Source: Flavobacterium marginilacus (GTDB lineage: Bacteria > Bacteroidota > Bacteroidia > Flavobacteriales > Flavobacteriaceae). Taken from it: 64,000 nucleotides of DNA. Where the stretch lies: the NCBI RefSeq assembly GCF_026870155.1, contig NZ_CP113975.1, forward strand, positions 3,224,001-3,288,000, read 5' to 3'. A model generated the notes under the pieces. It did no database searches and was not told the origin of the DNA. It saw only the letters and a list, made by a program, of their open reading frames with translations. Shown piece after piece: positions 1 through 8,224 of this stretch. Numbering within the stretch: the first letter of the stretch is position 1; every line of letters starts with the position of its first letter. The position numbers and the translations under genes were made by a program.

Positions 1-1
1 G

Positions 2-868
2 AATGCGGGCAGTTATGTTAAAACGGATTATAATCAGCTTGCTGACCGCTTTAAAGATGCTGATGCATTTATTTTTACAGGAGGAATTTCTCCACAGCTT
101 GAAGGCGAAGAAATGAAAGTAAGCGACCCAGGATTTGACGGCGGAGACCGTACCTCAATACAGCTGCCAACTGTACAGACGGAACTGATGAAAGCCCTAA
201 AATCAACTGGCAAGCCTGTAATATTTGTCATGATGACTGGCAGTGCGATCGCTGCACCATGGGAGTCCGAAAACATTCCTGCAATTTTAAATGCGTGGTA
301 TGGAGGTCAGTCAGCTGGAACCGCAGTTGCAGATATTTTATTTGGCGATTATAATCCATCCGGCCGTCTGCCTATCACATTTTACAAAGGAGACAGCGAC
401 TTGGCATCTTTCAATGACTATAATATGGAAAACCGAACCTATAGATATTTCAAAGGTGTGCCGCAATATGGTTTTGGATTCGGACTGAGCTACACCTCCT
501 TTAAATACAGCAAATTAGAAATACCTGTTCAAGCTGAAAAAAACAAAAATGTATCAGTATCGGTAACTATTACAAATACTGGCAAATTTTCAGGTGAAGA
601 AGTAGCACAATTATATGTCCTTGAGCAAGGCAAAAAAATAAAAACCGCTATTAAAGCCCTGAAAGGTTTTGAAAGAGTTTCTCTTAATCCGGGACAAAGC
701 AAAACAATAACTTTTACTTTAACTCCGCAGGATTTATCGTATGTTACTGCTGAAGGCAAACTACAGCAGCTTAACGGCAAAGTCGAAATTGCTGTAGGCG
801 GTCATCAGCCTGACGAACATAACCTATCAAGCAGCGGACTAATTAAAAGTGCAGTAACTATTAAATAA
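2..868 (+). CDS. GH3 beta-xylosidase/beta-glucosidase, C-terminal part (5' end outside window)
   Basis: The reading frame is open from base 2, so the gene starts outside the window and only about 288 residues are seen. They cover the end of the GH3 (alpha/beta)6 sandwich domain (PVIFVMMTGSA, AWYGGQSAGTAVADILFGDYNPSGRLPITF) and the C-terminal fibronectin-III-like domain (FGFGLSYTSF, then VSVTITNTG and GEEVAQLYV). The stretch DYNMENRTYRYF resembles the region between these domains in GH3 exo-xylosidases, which favours beta-xylosidase over beta-glucosidase. The catalytic aspartate lies in the missing part. It is one of only two plus-strand genes and converges on a xylan locus, so release of xylose from xylo-oligosaccharides is the likely role. 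Family assignment is firm; substrate is inferred. Confidence 0.88.
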   Translation, partial: NAGSYVKTDYNQLADRFKDADAFIFTGGISPQLEGEEMKVSDPGFDGGDRTSIQLPTVQTELMKALKSTGKPVIFVMMTGSAIAAPWESENIPAILNAWYGGQSAGTAVADILFGDYNPSGRLPITFYKGDSDLASFNDYNMENRTYRYFKGVPQYGFGFGLSYTSFKYSKLEIPVQAEKNKNVSVSVTITNTGKFSGEEVAQLYVLEQGKKIKTAIKALKGFERVSLNPGQSKTITFTLTPQDLSYVTAEGKLQQLNGKVEIAVGGHQPDEHNLSSSGLIKSAVTIK

Positions 869-879
869 TCATCAGGCTG

Positions 880-1030
880 CCAATTCAGGCTATCCGCTTC
901 AAGTCCGCGGTCATCGCCCAAAAAAACATAAACCCAAAAGGAGCTTCCGCTGGTCGCTCTTTTGGGTTTTGTTTTTTTAAGGGCTCTTCCCTTGCGGGCT
1001 TTCCGCTGCTATCCTGGGCAGAAAGATCTT
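880..1030. other. GC-rich intergenic stretch around a terminator, possible dispersed repeat
   Basis: Between the convergent GH3 and GH35-like genes lies a stretch clearly richer in G and C than the flanking DNA, with repeated words such as GGCTATCCGC, GCGGGCTTTCCGCTGC and GGGCTCTTCCC on both sides of a strong hairpin. There is no coding frame. I recall similar words as intergenic repeats in Flavobacterium genomes, but only one copy is present here. Confidence 0.35.
930..978 (+). terminator. Intrinsic terminator after the GH3 gene
   Basis: AAACCCAAAAGGAGC pairs with GCTCTTTTGGGTTT (one bulged base), and a T-rich tail TTTTGTTTTTTT follows. It lies 60 bases after the GH3 stop codon. The A-run on the left side could let it work for the opposing gene too. 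Confidence 0.85.
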
Positions 1031-1165
1031 TCGCTTATTACAGAATATTTTTTCTTATAACCTGAGTTCGATTATAATATAAATAATTAATATATTGATT
1101 ATAAATTATTTATAATAAAATCAATCGCATCAGGCTTTATATTATTGTCTTCTACCGAAATTCAA

Positions 1166-2794
1166 CTATTCGTAAGTATATAATTTTAATTTTTGAATTT
1201 CATAATCACCAACAGAAATCCTAAGATGCCTTCCCTGATGCGTCTGGTCACCATTAAAATGACGGATTGTTCTCCAAACGTTCTCATCAAATCGGCCTTG
1301 GTCAACTTTTAAAATTCCAGCATTTAAATCACTATTTTTTAACGGTTTAAAAGTCACCACAATCCCGGAACCGGCTATATAAAATTCGTCTGGTGCAGTT
1401 TCAATGATAATCGCACTGGACATTGGCCAAACATTTTCTTTGGCACCATCAGACCAATTTAAAGTATAATCGTGTTTAAAAGTAAACTCATAATTTCCTA
1501 GTGTAATAATCTGTGAAGCATTTTCTTTGTCCAAAAGTACACCGTCAATCTTGCCCAATCCTTTATATTGCTCAATAACTGGAGTCAATTGTTTCACCAG
1601 ATCATATATTTTGCTCAAAGGTTCTTTTTTACCATCTTCAACTGATTCAATAGAAAACGGAGAAAAACCAATAGCTTCATAATGACCTATTGCATACAAT
1701 CCTTTAAATGGTGCAGTTGTATCAAACTTATGCTCTGGTATAAATAAAGGATCTCCCTGACGGGTAAATAAATCATTCCACTGTTTGAAAGAAGGATTGT
1801 AAAAATCTGGAGCCAAAAGATCAATTGCATTTCCTGCTGCTTTCCAAACATCCATTACATGCGGGAGCGGACCGGCACTTGGATATTCGCCCGGTTTTTT
1901 TCCAGGAGCATTCAGGGCAGCATTTACATACATTGGAATTCCGTAACTGTCTTTTCCTGCTTTGGCTACAGCATTAGTGAATTTTGCAAAAAACCAAGCC
2001 ATAAAAATTTCATCTGTCTGCAGTCCTTTTCCAAAAACATCTTCCCAGTTTCCAGAGGTTTTAAAACCATTTTTTTTCCATAATTCAAAAAACTCAGGCA
2101 CCAGTTTTTCTTTGTTCTTTTGCATGTACTGCAACAATTCTTTGGGTACTTCTTTTTTGAAAGCTTCGTTTGCCAATGGATGATAATCTCTTGCTGTTGG
2201 CAGCATTCCGATTTCATTCTCCACCTGAATCATTATGACAGTATGATCTTTCTGATCAAAATCTTTTATGTGAGCCATTAATTTTTGAAAAGCATTCAAA
2301 TCTGCTTTCAAATTATTTTCACTAAACGGCGTTAAGATTTCATGGCTTTTATTTTTGTCATCTTTGATTCTCGGATATTTTTTCTGATTTAACTTTATCC
2401 AAGCCGGAGCATGGCTCGACATACTGTTTTTCCATGATCCGAACCAAAGAAAAACCAGTTTTAGATTCTCTTTTCTGGCTTTTAGAATCAGATCATCGAC
2501 TAAGGAAAAATCAAACTTCCCTTCCTCCTCTTCAATAAGTTCCCAATAAATAGGCATCAGAACAGTATTAAGATTCATATCAGTAAGTTTTGGCCAGATT
2601 GGTTCCATACTCTCCATACTAGTAGCGGAGGAATTTCCTAACTCGCCGCCTCTTATAATGAAAGGCTTTCCGTTGACTATTAATTGTGTTTTATTGCCTT
2701 TTTTCTGAAGACTTGGTATTGAATTTTGACAGAATCCCAGCTGTATACACAATAATGCGGGTAAAAGAAATCTGCAGTTTATAAAATTAAACAT
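1166..2794 (-). CDS. Secreted GH35-like glycosidase (DUF5597 type)
   Basis: The protein has 542 residues when started at the methionine encoded at 2794; this start gives a clean signal peptide (MFNFINCRFLLPALLCIQLGFCQ), whereas the longer frame adds 20 unlikely residues. It has the GH35 (beta-galactosidase clan) layout. KPFIIRGGELGNSS is near the N-terminus. The acid/base Glu is about residue 194 in IQVENEIG, and the likely nucleophile Glu is about residue 354 in FIPEHKFD. The C-terminal part matches the extra domain of bacterial DUF5597 proteins. It is the last gene after a xylan SusC/SusD, binding protein and GH10 xylanase, so removal of galactose or arabinose decorations from xylan is plausible but inferred. 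A strong terminator separates it from the GH10 gene. Confidence 0.82.
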   Translation of the reverse strand: MFNFINCRFLLPALLCIQLGFCQNSIPSLQKKGNKTQLIVNGKPFIIRGGELGNSSATSMESMEPIWPKLTDMNLNTVLMPIYWELIEEEEGKFDFSLVDDLILKARKENLKLVFLWFGSWKNSMSSHAPAWIKLNQKKYPRIKDDKNKSHEILTPFSENNLKADLNAFQKLMAHIKDFDQKDHTVIMIQVENEIGMLPTARDYHPLANEAFKKEVPKELLQYMQKNKEKLVPEFFELWKKNGFKTSGNWEDVFGKGLQTDEIFMAWFFAKFTNAVAKAGKDSYGIPMYVNAALNAPGKKPGEYPSAGPLPHVMDVWKAAGNAIDLLAPDFYNPSFKQWNDLFTRQGDPLFIPEHKFDTTAPFKGLYAIGHYEAIGFSPFSIESVEDGKKEPLSKIYDLVKQLTPVIEQYKGLGKIDGVLLDKENASQIITLGNYEFTFKHDYTLNWSDGAKENVWPMSSAIIIETAPDEFYIAGSGIVVTFKPLKNSDLNAGILKVDQGRFDENVWRTIRHFNGDQTHQGRHLRISVGDYEIQKLKLYTYE

Positions 2795-2841
2795 CCTTTT
2801 TATTTTAATATTAAGAATTAAAAAAACAGAACCGAAAAATA

Positions 2842-2896
2842 GAAAAAAAAACAATCCATAGCGTAAACCCTTTGACAGATTTGCACTATGGATTGT
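2842..2896 (-). terminator. Strong intrinsic terminator between GH10 and GH35-like genes
   Basis: A perfect 12-bp stem (AACAATCCATAG with CTATGGATTGTT, 24-base loop) is followed on the minus strand by nine Ts. It sits 15 bases after the GH10 stop and about 50 bases before the GH35-like start, so it either ends the operon or sets the level of read-through into the last gene. Confidence 0.9.
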
Positions 2897-2911
2897 TAAC
2901 TAACAAAAAAA

Positions 2912-5110
2912 CTATTTTTTTACTAAATCGCCAGAGAATCCAGCACTTACATCTTTTCCTGCTAAACCATCAGCAACTCCTTTGTATGCATGCTTGCGTT
3001 TGTAGCTGGCATCCCATAGGTTTGGAGATTCATTTGGCAGCCAGTTTACGTGCTCCTCTTTTCTATCTGAAATACCCCAAATAGTAATTCCGTATTGCTG
3101 TGCTTTAGGAATATACTGTCTGTAAGAATCTATAACATACTGATACATTGCAGACTGACTTGCTAATTGTTCTAAAGTTGGTGAAGCTGTTCCTAATCTC
3201 ACATCCAATTCAGAAATTTTTATCAATTTGCCGCTAGCAGCCATTTTTTTGAACATTTCAACAATTTTAGCTTTATCAGTAGTCAATGAAATGTGCATTT
3301 GCGTACCAATACCATCAACAGCTGCGCCTTGGCTTTCGATGTATTTTACGTAGTCAATCAATCCGTCACATTTTGGTAAGTTAGCCTCTAAATTATAATC
3401 ATTGATAAACAGTTTATCCGTTGCATTTCCATATTGGCGTGCTAATTTGAATGCTGTAACTGCATAATCTTTACCTAAATATTTTACCCAATAAAACTCA
3501 TCAGAAGCTAAGTCTGTTACAACTCCGTCGCGCAGGCTTCCGCCTTCTTTCATTGGCTCGTTTACAACATCCCAAGCTTTAACATCATTCTTATAATGGC
3601 TCACCATTTTTGAAATCCAATCTGTCATAGCGTTACCAATAAGGGTAGCTTTTTCAGCATCAGTTTTTTCAATAGTGACAGAAGGCGTTCCAGCTCCACC
3701 GCCACTAGCAACTCCATCAGTTACTACTACTTTATCAATGTAATAAGTTCCTGCCACGGCTCCCAAATCGAAGTTGAAACCATCCTCTGCACCTGTTCCT
3801 GTAATCTTCCATTCCACATATTTCCAAGCTGTTGAAGTATTCTGATCTCCTTGATACATCGCATTTCCTGTGGTAGAACAGCGTACAGAACCTGCTGCAT
3901 CTGATTTAATATAATAAGAAACAGTATATGCTGTCCCTGCCTTTAATTTACTTGTGAAATTAGAATGAATTTGAGTTTTATACTGGCTTCCAGGATTACT
4001 GGTCGAATTAATTACCTTCATTACTCCATTTCCTTCATAAGCCTCAGCTGCAGTGCCCAGATTTAATGCGTTTGCATCTCCATTCCATTTTGACCAGCCT
4101 GATATATCAGTATTGAAATTACCATTAGCAACCAAATTTGTAACTGTTGGAGCTGCATCTAAATCAACTACCGCAACAGTACTTGCATCGATATAATAAG
4201 TAACATTCGGCAAATAACCTAAATCAAAATTAAACTTAAATGCTGTAGATGCTGCTTTAATGTCTTTAATAACGAATTTAACCTGCTTCCATAATGATGT
4301 TGTTACAAAAGCTTCTGTATAAGTGGCTCCTGCAGCATACCAATCCTGATACGGATATTGATTAGTTACATTACTGTCAAAAGAAATACGCCCTTTACCC
4401 GCTTGATCGGATTTGATGAAAAATGAAATTTCATATCTATGTCCGCTCACCGCAGGTATACTAGGTGAAGTTAATTGCAAATTATAAGCCTGTGAAGATG
4501 TTGCACTCGAAACTAACTTAATAGCTTTGGAAGTACTGGATAATCCAGCTCCATCTACTGCTGTTATACCTGCACCCGGGTTGTTTTTTGCCCAGCTGCT
4601 AAAAGTACCATCTTTTAAACCAGCGATATTAAGTGTATTTGGGCCGCTTGAACCCGGAATAATAGTTGGAGCAATTAAACTGTTCAAATAACTCGCATTT
4701 TGATTTGAGTGCCAAACCAAAGTATGCCCAAAAACAGATAATCCTGCCTCTTTTGTTTTGGCAATAAAAGCATCAACTTTGGTGAAATTAATTGCGCCTG
4801 TTGAACTTACCATTGGAGCATGTTTCATTGCGTATCCTACTGTTACCTCGTCAAAATTTTCATTTACAAGAGTACGATATGCGGCATCATTCATATACTC
4901 GTCCAAACCTATACCTGCTCCAAGTTTGAAATCAGTATACGTTTTAAGCGGTTCATATCTGCTGATTTTTTCGGCTAATTCCAAAGGAAGTTCCGAAGAA
5001 GCTATATCTCCGTGAGAAGGATCTTTTCCCCATTCCATCAAATTATCATCACAAGATGCAAACAAGATACAAGACAAAGCAATTGCTGGCAGTATTTTAT
5101 TATATTTCAT
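2912..5110 (-). CDS. GH10 endo-beta-1,4-xylanase lipoprotein with two nested carbohydrate-binding modules
   Basis: The protein has 732 residues and a lipoprotein signal ending LFASC (Cys20), so it is probably displayed at the outer membrane. The GH10 barrel is split. Its first part (about residues 45-145, with GHTLVWHSNQ) is interrupted by about 320 residues holding two CBM4/CBM9/CBM22-like beta-sandwich modules (about 150-315 and 325-470; each has a stretch like YEISFFIKSD or YTVSYYIKSD and ends near YYID). The barrel then resumes with the acid/base Glu at about residue 518 (DVVNEP) and the nucleophile Glu at about 634 (KISELDVRLG). This nested layout is known from xylan-locus xylanases of Bacteroides and Prevotella. 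The gene lies after the SusC, SusD and binding-protein genes and makes xylo-oligosaccharides for import. Confidence 0.95.
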   Translation of the reverse strand: MKYNKILPAIALSCILFASCDDNLMEWGKDPSHGDIASSELPLELAEKISRYEPLKTYTDFKLGAGIGLDEYMNDAAYRTLVNENFDEVTVGYAMKHAPMVSSTGAINFTKVDAFIAKTKEAGLSVFGHTLVWHSNQNASYLNSLIAPTIIPGSSGPNTLNIAGLKDGTFSSWAKNNPGAGITAVDGAGLSSTSKAIKLVSSATSSQAYNLQLTSPSIPAVSGHRYEISFFIKSDQAGKGRISFDSNVTNQYPYQDWYAAGATYTEAFVTTSLWKQVKFVIKDIKAASTAFKFNFDLGYLPNVTYYIDASTVAVVDLDAAPTVTNLVANGNFNTDISGWSKWNGDANALNLGTAAEAYEGNGVMKVINSTSNPGSQYKTQIHSNFTSKLKAGTAYTVSYYIKSDAAGSVRCSTTGNAMYQGDQNTSTAWKYVEWKITGTGAEDGFNFDLGAVAGTYYIDKVVVTDGVASGGGAGTPSVTIEKTDAEKATLIGNAMTDWISKMVSHYKNDVKAWDVVNEPMKEGGSLRDGVVTDLASDEFYWVKYLGKDYAVTAFKLARQYGNATDKLFINDYNLEANLPKCDGLIDYVKYIESQGAAVDGIGTQMHISLTTDKAKIVEMFKKMAASGKLIKISELDVRLGTASPTLEQLASQSAMYQYVIDSYRQYIPKAQQYGITIWGISDRKEEHVNWLPNESPNLWDASYKRKHAYKGVADGLAGKDVSAGFSGDLVKK

Positions 5111-5180
5111 TTAATTATTTTTTAAGGTGAAACTAATGTGCTATTGTTATTTAAATTCTAAACAATATCAAAGTTGTTAT

Positions 5181-6557
5181 TTAATTAGGAAAATCGCTGT
5201 AAGTTGGTGTTTTCAATGATACAATCCTCCAATTATCTGTAGACACGCTTACAGAAGTAGCTGATGATGCAAATACAGCTTCACTAGCCTGTCCCGTAAC
5301 GTTAGTTAATTTTACATCAGAATTTTCAAAAAAGAAACCGAAATTTTGATACGTTGCTGCTTCTCTGGCTTTAAGAACATCATCAAATGTAAAAGCTGCT
5401 TTTGAAAAACTGTACAGCTTATTCAATGGAATAGTTACTGTCTGCCATCCTGTTGTTTGAAATGGAACCACTTTCCCTTCACTTGTTATCCAAGGTACAT
5501 AATTGTAAGTGGCACCTGTCCATTCTCCCCCGTTAAAGTTATTTATCAGACATATTTTTAAAAAACCTGTATTGGTCCAGGCTGTTGGAACATAAATATC
5601 AAATTGTAAAGCAACCTGATCCAATGGAGTTGAAGCTGGAATGTATGGTGTCAATTGTGCTCTCCAATTATCAACACCATTCCCTGCTGTCCAAGTTTCG
5701 GAACATCGGTTTGTAGCTGCCGCAAATGAAGCGATACGTGCTGGACGATGCGGTACATATTTTCCTTGAGAAACATTTCCTGTACCAGCTGCTGTCGATA
5801 ACAAATCAGCAGGCTGAATCATACTTGTTCCAGAACCCCAGTAGCCATGAGAACCTAATCCGTCAAAATCAAGAATCACTCCTTTTTTGAAATTAAAATA
5901 AGCCGGTGAATACACACCTCCATTAGCACTTTCTACTAATAAAGAACCTCCTTCTGCTGAAACTCCTGCCGGCATGGTTACCGTAAAAAATTCTCCTTTA
6001 ACATCAGATGTAATTCCGTTTGTTACTTCTATATTACCAGGGAAAACTACTTTTTTAACTTCTGTTAAACCAGTACCCGAAACTGTAATCACTTCACCAG
6101 CTTTTGGCATTGTATTAGAAATAGAAATAATTTTAGGTGCTGCTGAACGGATATTAAAAGCAAAAACAGCTTCGTTCGAGTCATTTACAAAACGAATCGT
6201 GTTACGAACCGCAGGATCTGCATCAATAGTCGGCGTATTTTTAGAAATGCTGATTAACATTGAAGTATCAGAAACAAATACGACATTAAAATAGGTTTCA
6301 AAACCATTGATATACACTTTCTTTAAACCTGTAAAACCTGTTCCTTCCACACGGATTAACTGTCCTAAACGGGCAAAAGAAACTTCTCTGTCCGGTACAG
6401 ATGAATTAACATCCTCCAAAAAAACTTTACTTATCGTTATTGGTCCACCGTCACTGCTGTCATTGTTATCACAAGCATTGAATAACATGGATACAAACAT
6501 CATGACTATGATTGTAATAGACGCCCAATACTTTTTATTTAAAATATAATTTTTCAT
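5181..6557 (-). CDS. Surface glycan-binding lipoprotein with IPT/TIG domains (SusE/F position)
   Basis: The protein has 458 residues with a lipoprotein signal ending LFNAC. Two IPT/TIG immunoglobulin-like repeats follow (about 40-130 with RLGQLIRVEGTGF, and 135-225 with PKAGEVITVSGTGL). The C-terminal beta-sandwich of about 230 residues (from VILDFDGLGSHGYW) looks like the binding domain of surface glycan-binding proteins. It is not an enzyme. It lies directly after susD (17-base gap) and before the GH10 xylanase, the standard place for a SusE/SusF-type protein. It probably holds xylan at the cell surface for the SusC/SusD complex. Class is well supported; the ligand is inferred from neighbours. 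Confidence 0.85.
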   Translation of the reverse strand: MKNYILNKKYWASITIIVMMFVSMLFNACDNNDSSDGGPITISKVFLEDVNSSVPDREVSFARLGQLIRVEGTGFTGLKKVYINGFETYFNVVFVSDTSMLISISKNTPTIDADPAVRNTIRFVNDSNEAVFAFNIRSAAPKIISISNTMPKAGEVITVSGTGLTEVKKVVFPGNIEVTNGITSDVKGEFFTVTMPAGVSAEGGSLLVESANGGVYSPAYFNFKKGVILDFDGLGSHGYWGSGTSMIQPADLLSTAAGTGNVSQGKYVPHRPARIASFAAATNRCSETWTAGNGVDNWRAQLTPYIPASTPLDQVALQFDIYVPTAWTNTGFLKICLINNFNGGEWTGATYNYVPWITSEGKVVPFQTTGWQTVTIPLNKLYSFSKAAFTFDDVLKAREAATYQNFGFFFENSDVKLTNVTGQASEAVFASSATSVSVSTDNWRIVSLKTPTYSDFPN

Positions 6558-6574
6558 ATTTTGTGTTTTCAGTT

Positions 6575-8212
6575 TTAATTAAATAAATCAGTTATTTTAG
6601 CTTCCTTGAAATCATAAGGAACTGGTGCTTGGCTTAATAATGGATTCTGAATTACTTCTGATTCTGGGTAAGGCATCAAAAATATTGAAGCATCTATAGC
6701 CCCAACCGGTCTTGTAGAATTATCTCTTGTGGCATCTACCGAAACAGTATTTGTTGCTGCGGCATAAGTAATCGGCACAATAATTCCTCTTGATTGACCA
6801 GTAACATAATTAATAACTTCCTGCTGTTTATAGTAAGACCTTCTTACTAAATCATACCAATACTGCCCTTCCATGCACAGCTCTACTCTGCGTTCATGTC
6901 TAATATCTTCATATGTTAAAGATGTTTTTGGATCCAATCCTGCTCTTTTTCTCAAAAGATTTACAAAAGTCAAAGCATTAGCATCTGTAGTATTGGCATT
7001 ATTTCCTAAAGTTGCTTCTGCATAATTAAGAAGCACTTCTCCCAAACGCAACATATAAGTATTCAAAGATGAATTTTGTCTTGTGATTTTGCTGTTATCT
7101 TTGGTGGAACCTACAACTCCTTTTTTGACATTTACAAAAGTATTTGCATGATCTACAGTATACCCCCCATTGGCGGCATTAATAGTGGAATAATGATCAT
7201 CATCGGCCATCCAAGTAGCTTGACGTCTTTTATCTTTTGGTTCATATTCATATAAAACATTATTTGATGCTCTTGTCCAATATCCCCAGGCAGCATCATC
7301 GCCAGTAATATCTGAACTTAAAGCAAAATAAGCCTGCTGCGTATTATTAACACCATAACCTCCAAATGGTACCCACTGCAAAGCAAACATAGATTCAAGG
7401 TTGTTGTTATTGTCTACTTCAAATAAATCAGCATAATTAACTAACATACGATAAGGTCCGTCTGTAATTGCTTTTTCTGCTGCCTTTTTAGCTAAATCAA
7501 GATAAGATTGGCTTCTTGTACCAGAATTAGGATTATCACTTAAACCTGCAACGGATAAATACAGACGAGACAGCATTCCGAAAGCACTATATCTCGTTAA
7601 ACGTCCAGTTTGTGGTGCAGTTTCCGGTAAAAACTTGGCAGCAAATTCTAAATCACGAATAGCAAATTCATAAACATCTTTTGTTGGATTCGTGTTAACC
7701 ACAGGATTTTTTACCAAAACTCCCGGATCTGTAGAAATAATTACATTTCCCCACAATGAAGCCAAATACCAATAGGCAGTACCTCTCATAAAACGAGCTT
7801 CAGCGATATATTTATTTTTAACAGCTGCATCAACATTGCTGGCTTCAATTCCGATAATAACGTTATTAGACTGCTGTACTACATTGTATAAAGATCCCCA
7901 AGCAGATACTAAAGGTCCTGTTAATCCTGTTTCGGTCAAATCGGCAAATGGATAAATATAATCCGAATAAGGTGCGTATAAATTGTATGAACGGCCGTCT
8001 CCTAATCCGTAATAAAATTTATCATTAAAATCAAACCACACTCTGTTATATAAAGGAGCTGTAGCAGCTTTAAAATCATCTTCTGTTTTATAAAAATTCT
8101 CTTTGGTAATTAAATCATTAGGAGCTTTATCAAGAAAGTCTTCACTACAGCCTGTTACCAAAAAAGACAATGCTGCAAAAAGAAAAATGCGTTTTATATG
8201 TATCTTTTTCAT
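6575..8212 (-). CDS. SusD/RagB-family xylan-binding lipoprotein
   Basis: The protein has 545 residues with a lipoprotein signal ending VTGC, then SEDFLDKAPNDLITKENFYKTEDDF, the usual start of mature SusD proteins. Tetratricopeptide-like helices follow (AEARFMRGTAYWYLASLWGNV). The C-terminal SusD block has NLLRKRAGLD, IRHERRVELCMEGQYWYDLVR and a PYPESEVIQNP ending. SusD forms a lid over the SusC channel and hands over oligosaccharides. The gene is 12 bases after susC and 17 before the binding-protein gene, so the three are surely co-transcribed. Xylan is inferred from the GH10 xylanase in the same run of genes. Confidence 0.95.
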   Translation of the reverse strand: MKKIHIKRIFLFAALSFLVTGCSEDFLDKAPNDLITKENFYKTEDDFKAATAPLYNRVWFDFNDKFYYGLGDGRSYNLYAPYSDYIYPFADLTETGLTGPLVSAWGSLYNVVQQSNNVIIGIEASNVDAAVKNKYIAEARFMRGTAYWYLASLWGNVIISTDPGVLVKNPVVNTNPTKDVYEFAIRDLEFAAKFLPETAPQTGRLTRYSAFGMLSRLYLSVAGLSDNPNSGTRSQSYLDLAKKAAEKAITDGPYRMLVNYADLFEVDNNNNLESMFALQWVPFGGYGVNNTQQAYFALSSDITGDDAAWGYWTRASNNVLYEYEPKDKRRQATWMADDDHYSTINAANGGYTVDHANTFVNVKKGVVGSTKDNSKITRQNSSLNTYMLRLGEVLLNYAEATLGNNANTTDANALTFVNLLRKRAGLDPKTSLTYEDIRHERRVELCMEGQYWYDLVRRSYYKQQEVINYVTGQSRGIIVPITYAAATNTVSVDATRDNSTRPVGAIDASIFLMPYPESEVIQNPLLSQAPVPYDFKEAKITDLFN

Positions 8213-8224
8213 ATTATTTTACGT

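Noticed and set aside
1859..2183. Antisense open frames of 60-130 codons over glycosidase and SusC/SusD genes
   Set aside because: They lie entirely within well-supported genes on the other strand, match no family, and have no leader signals; they are shadows of real coding sequence.
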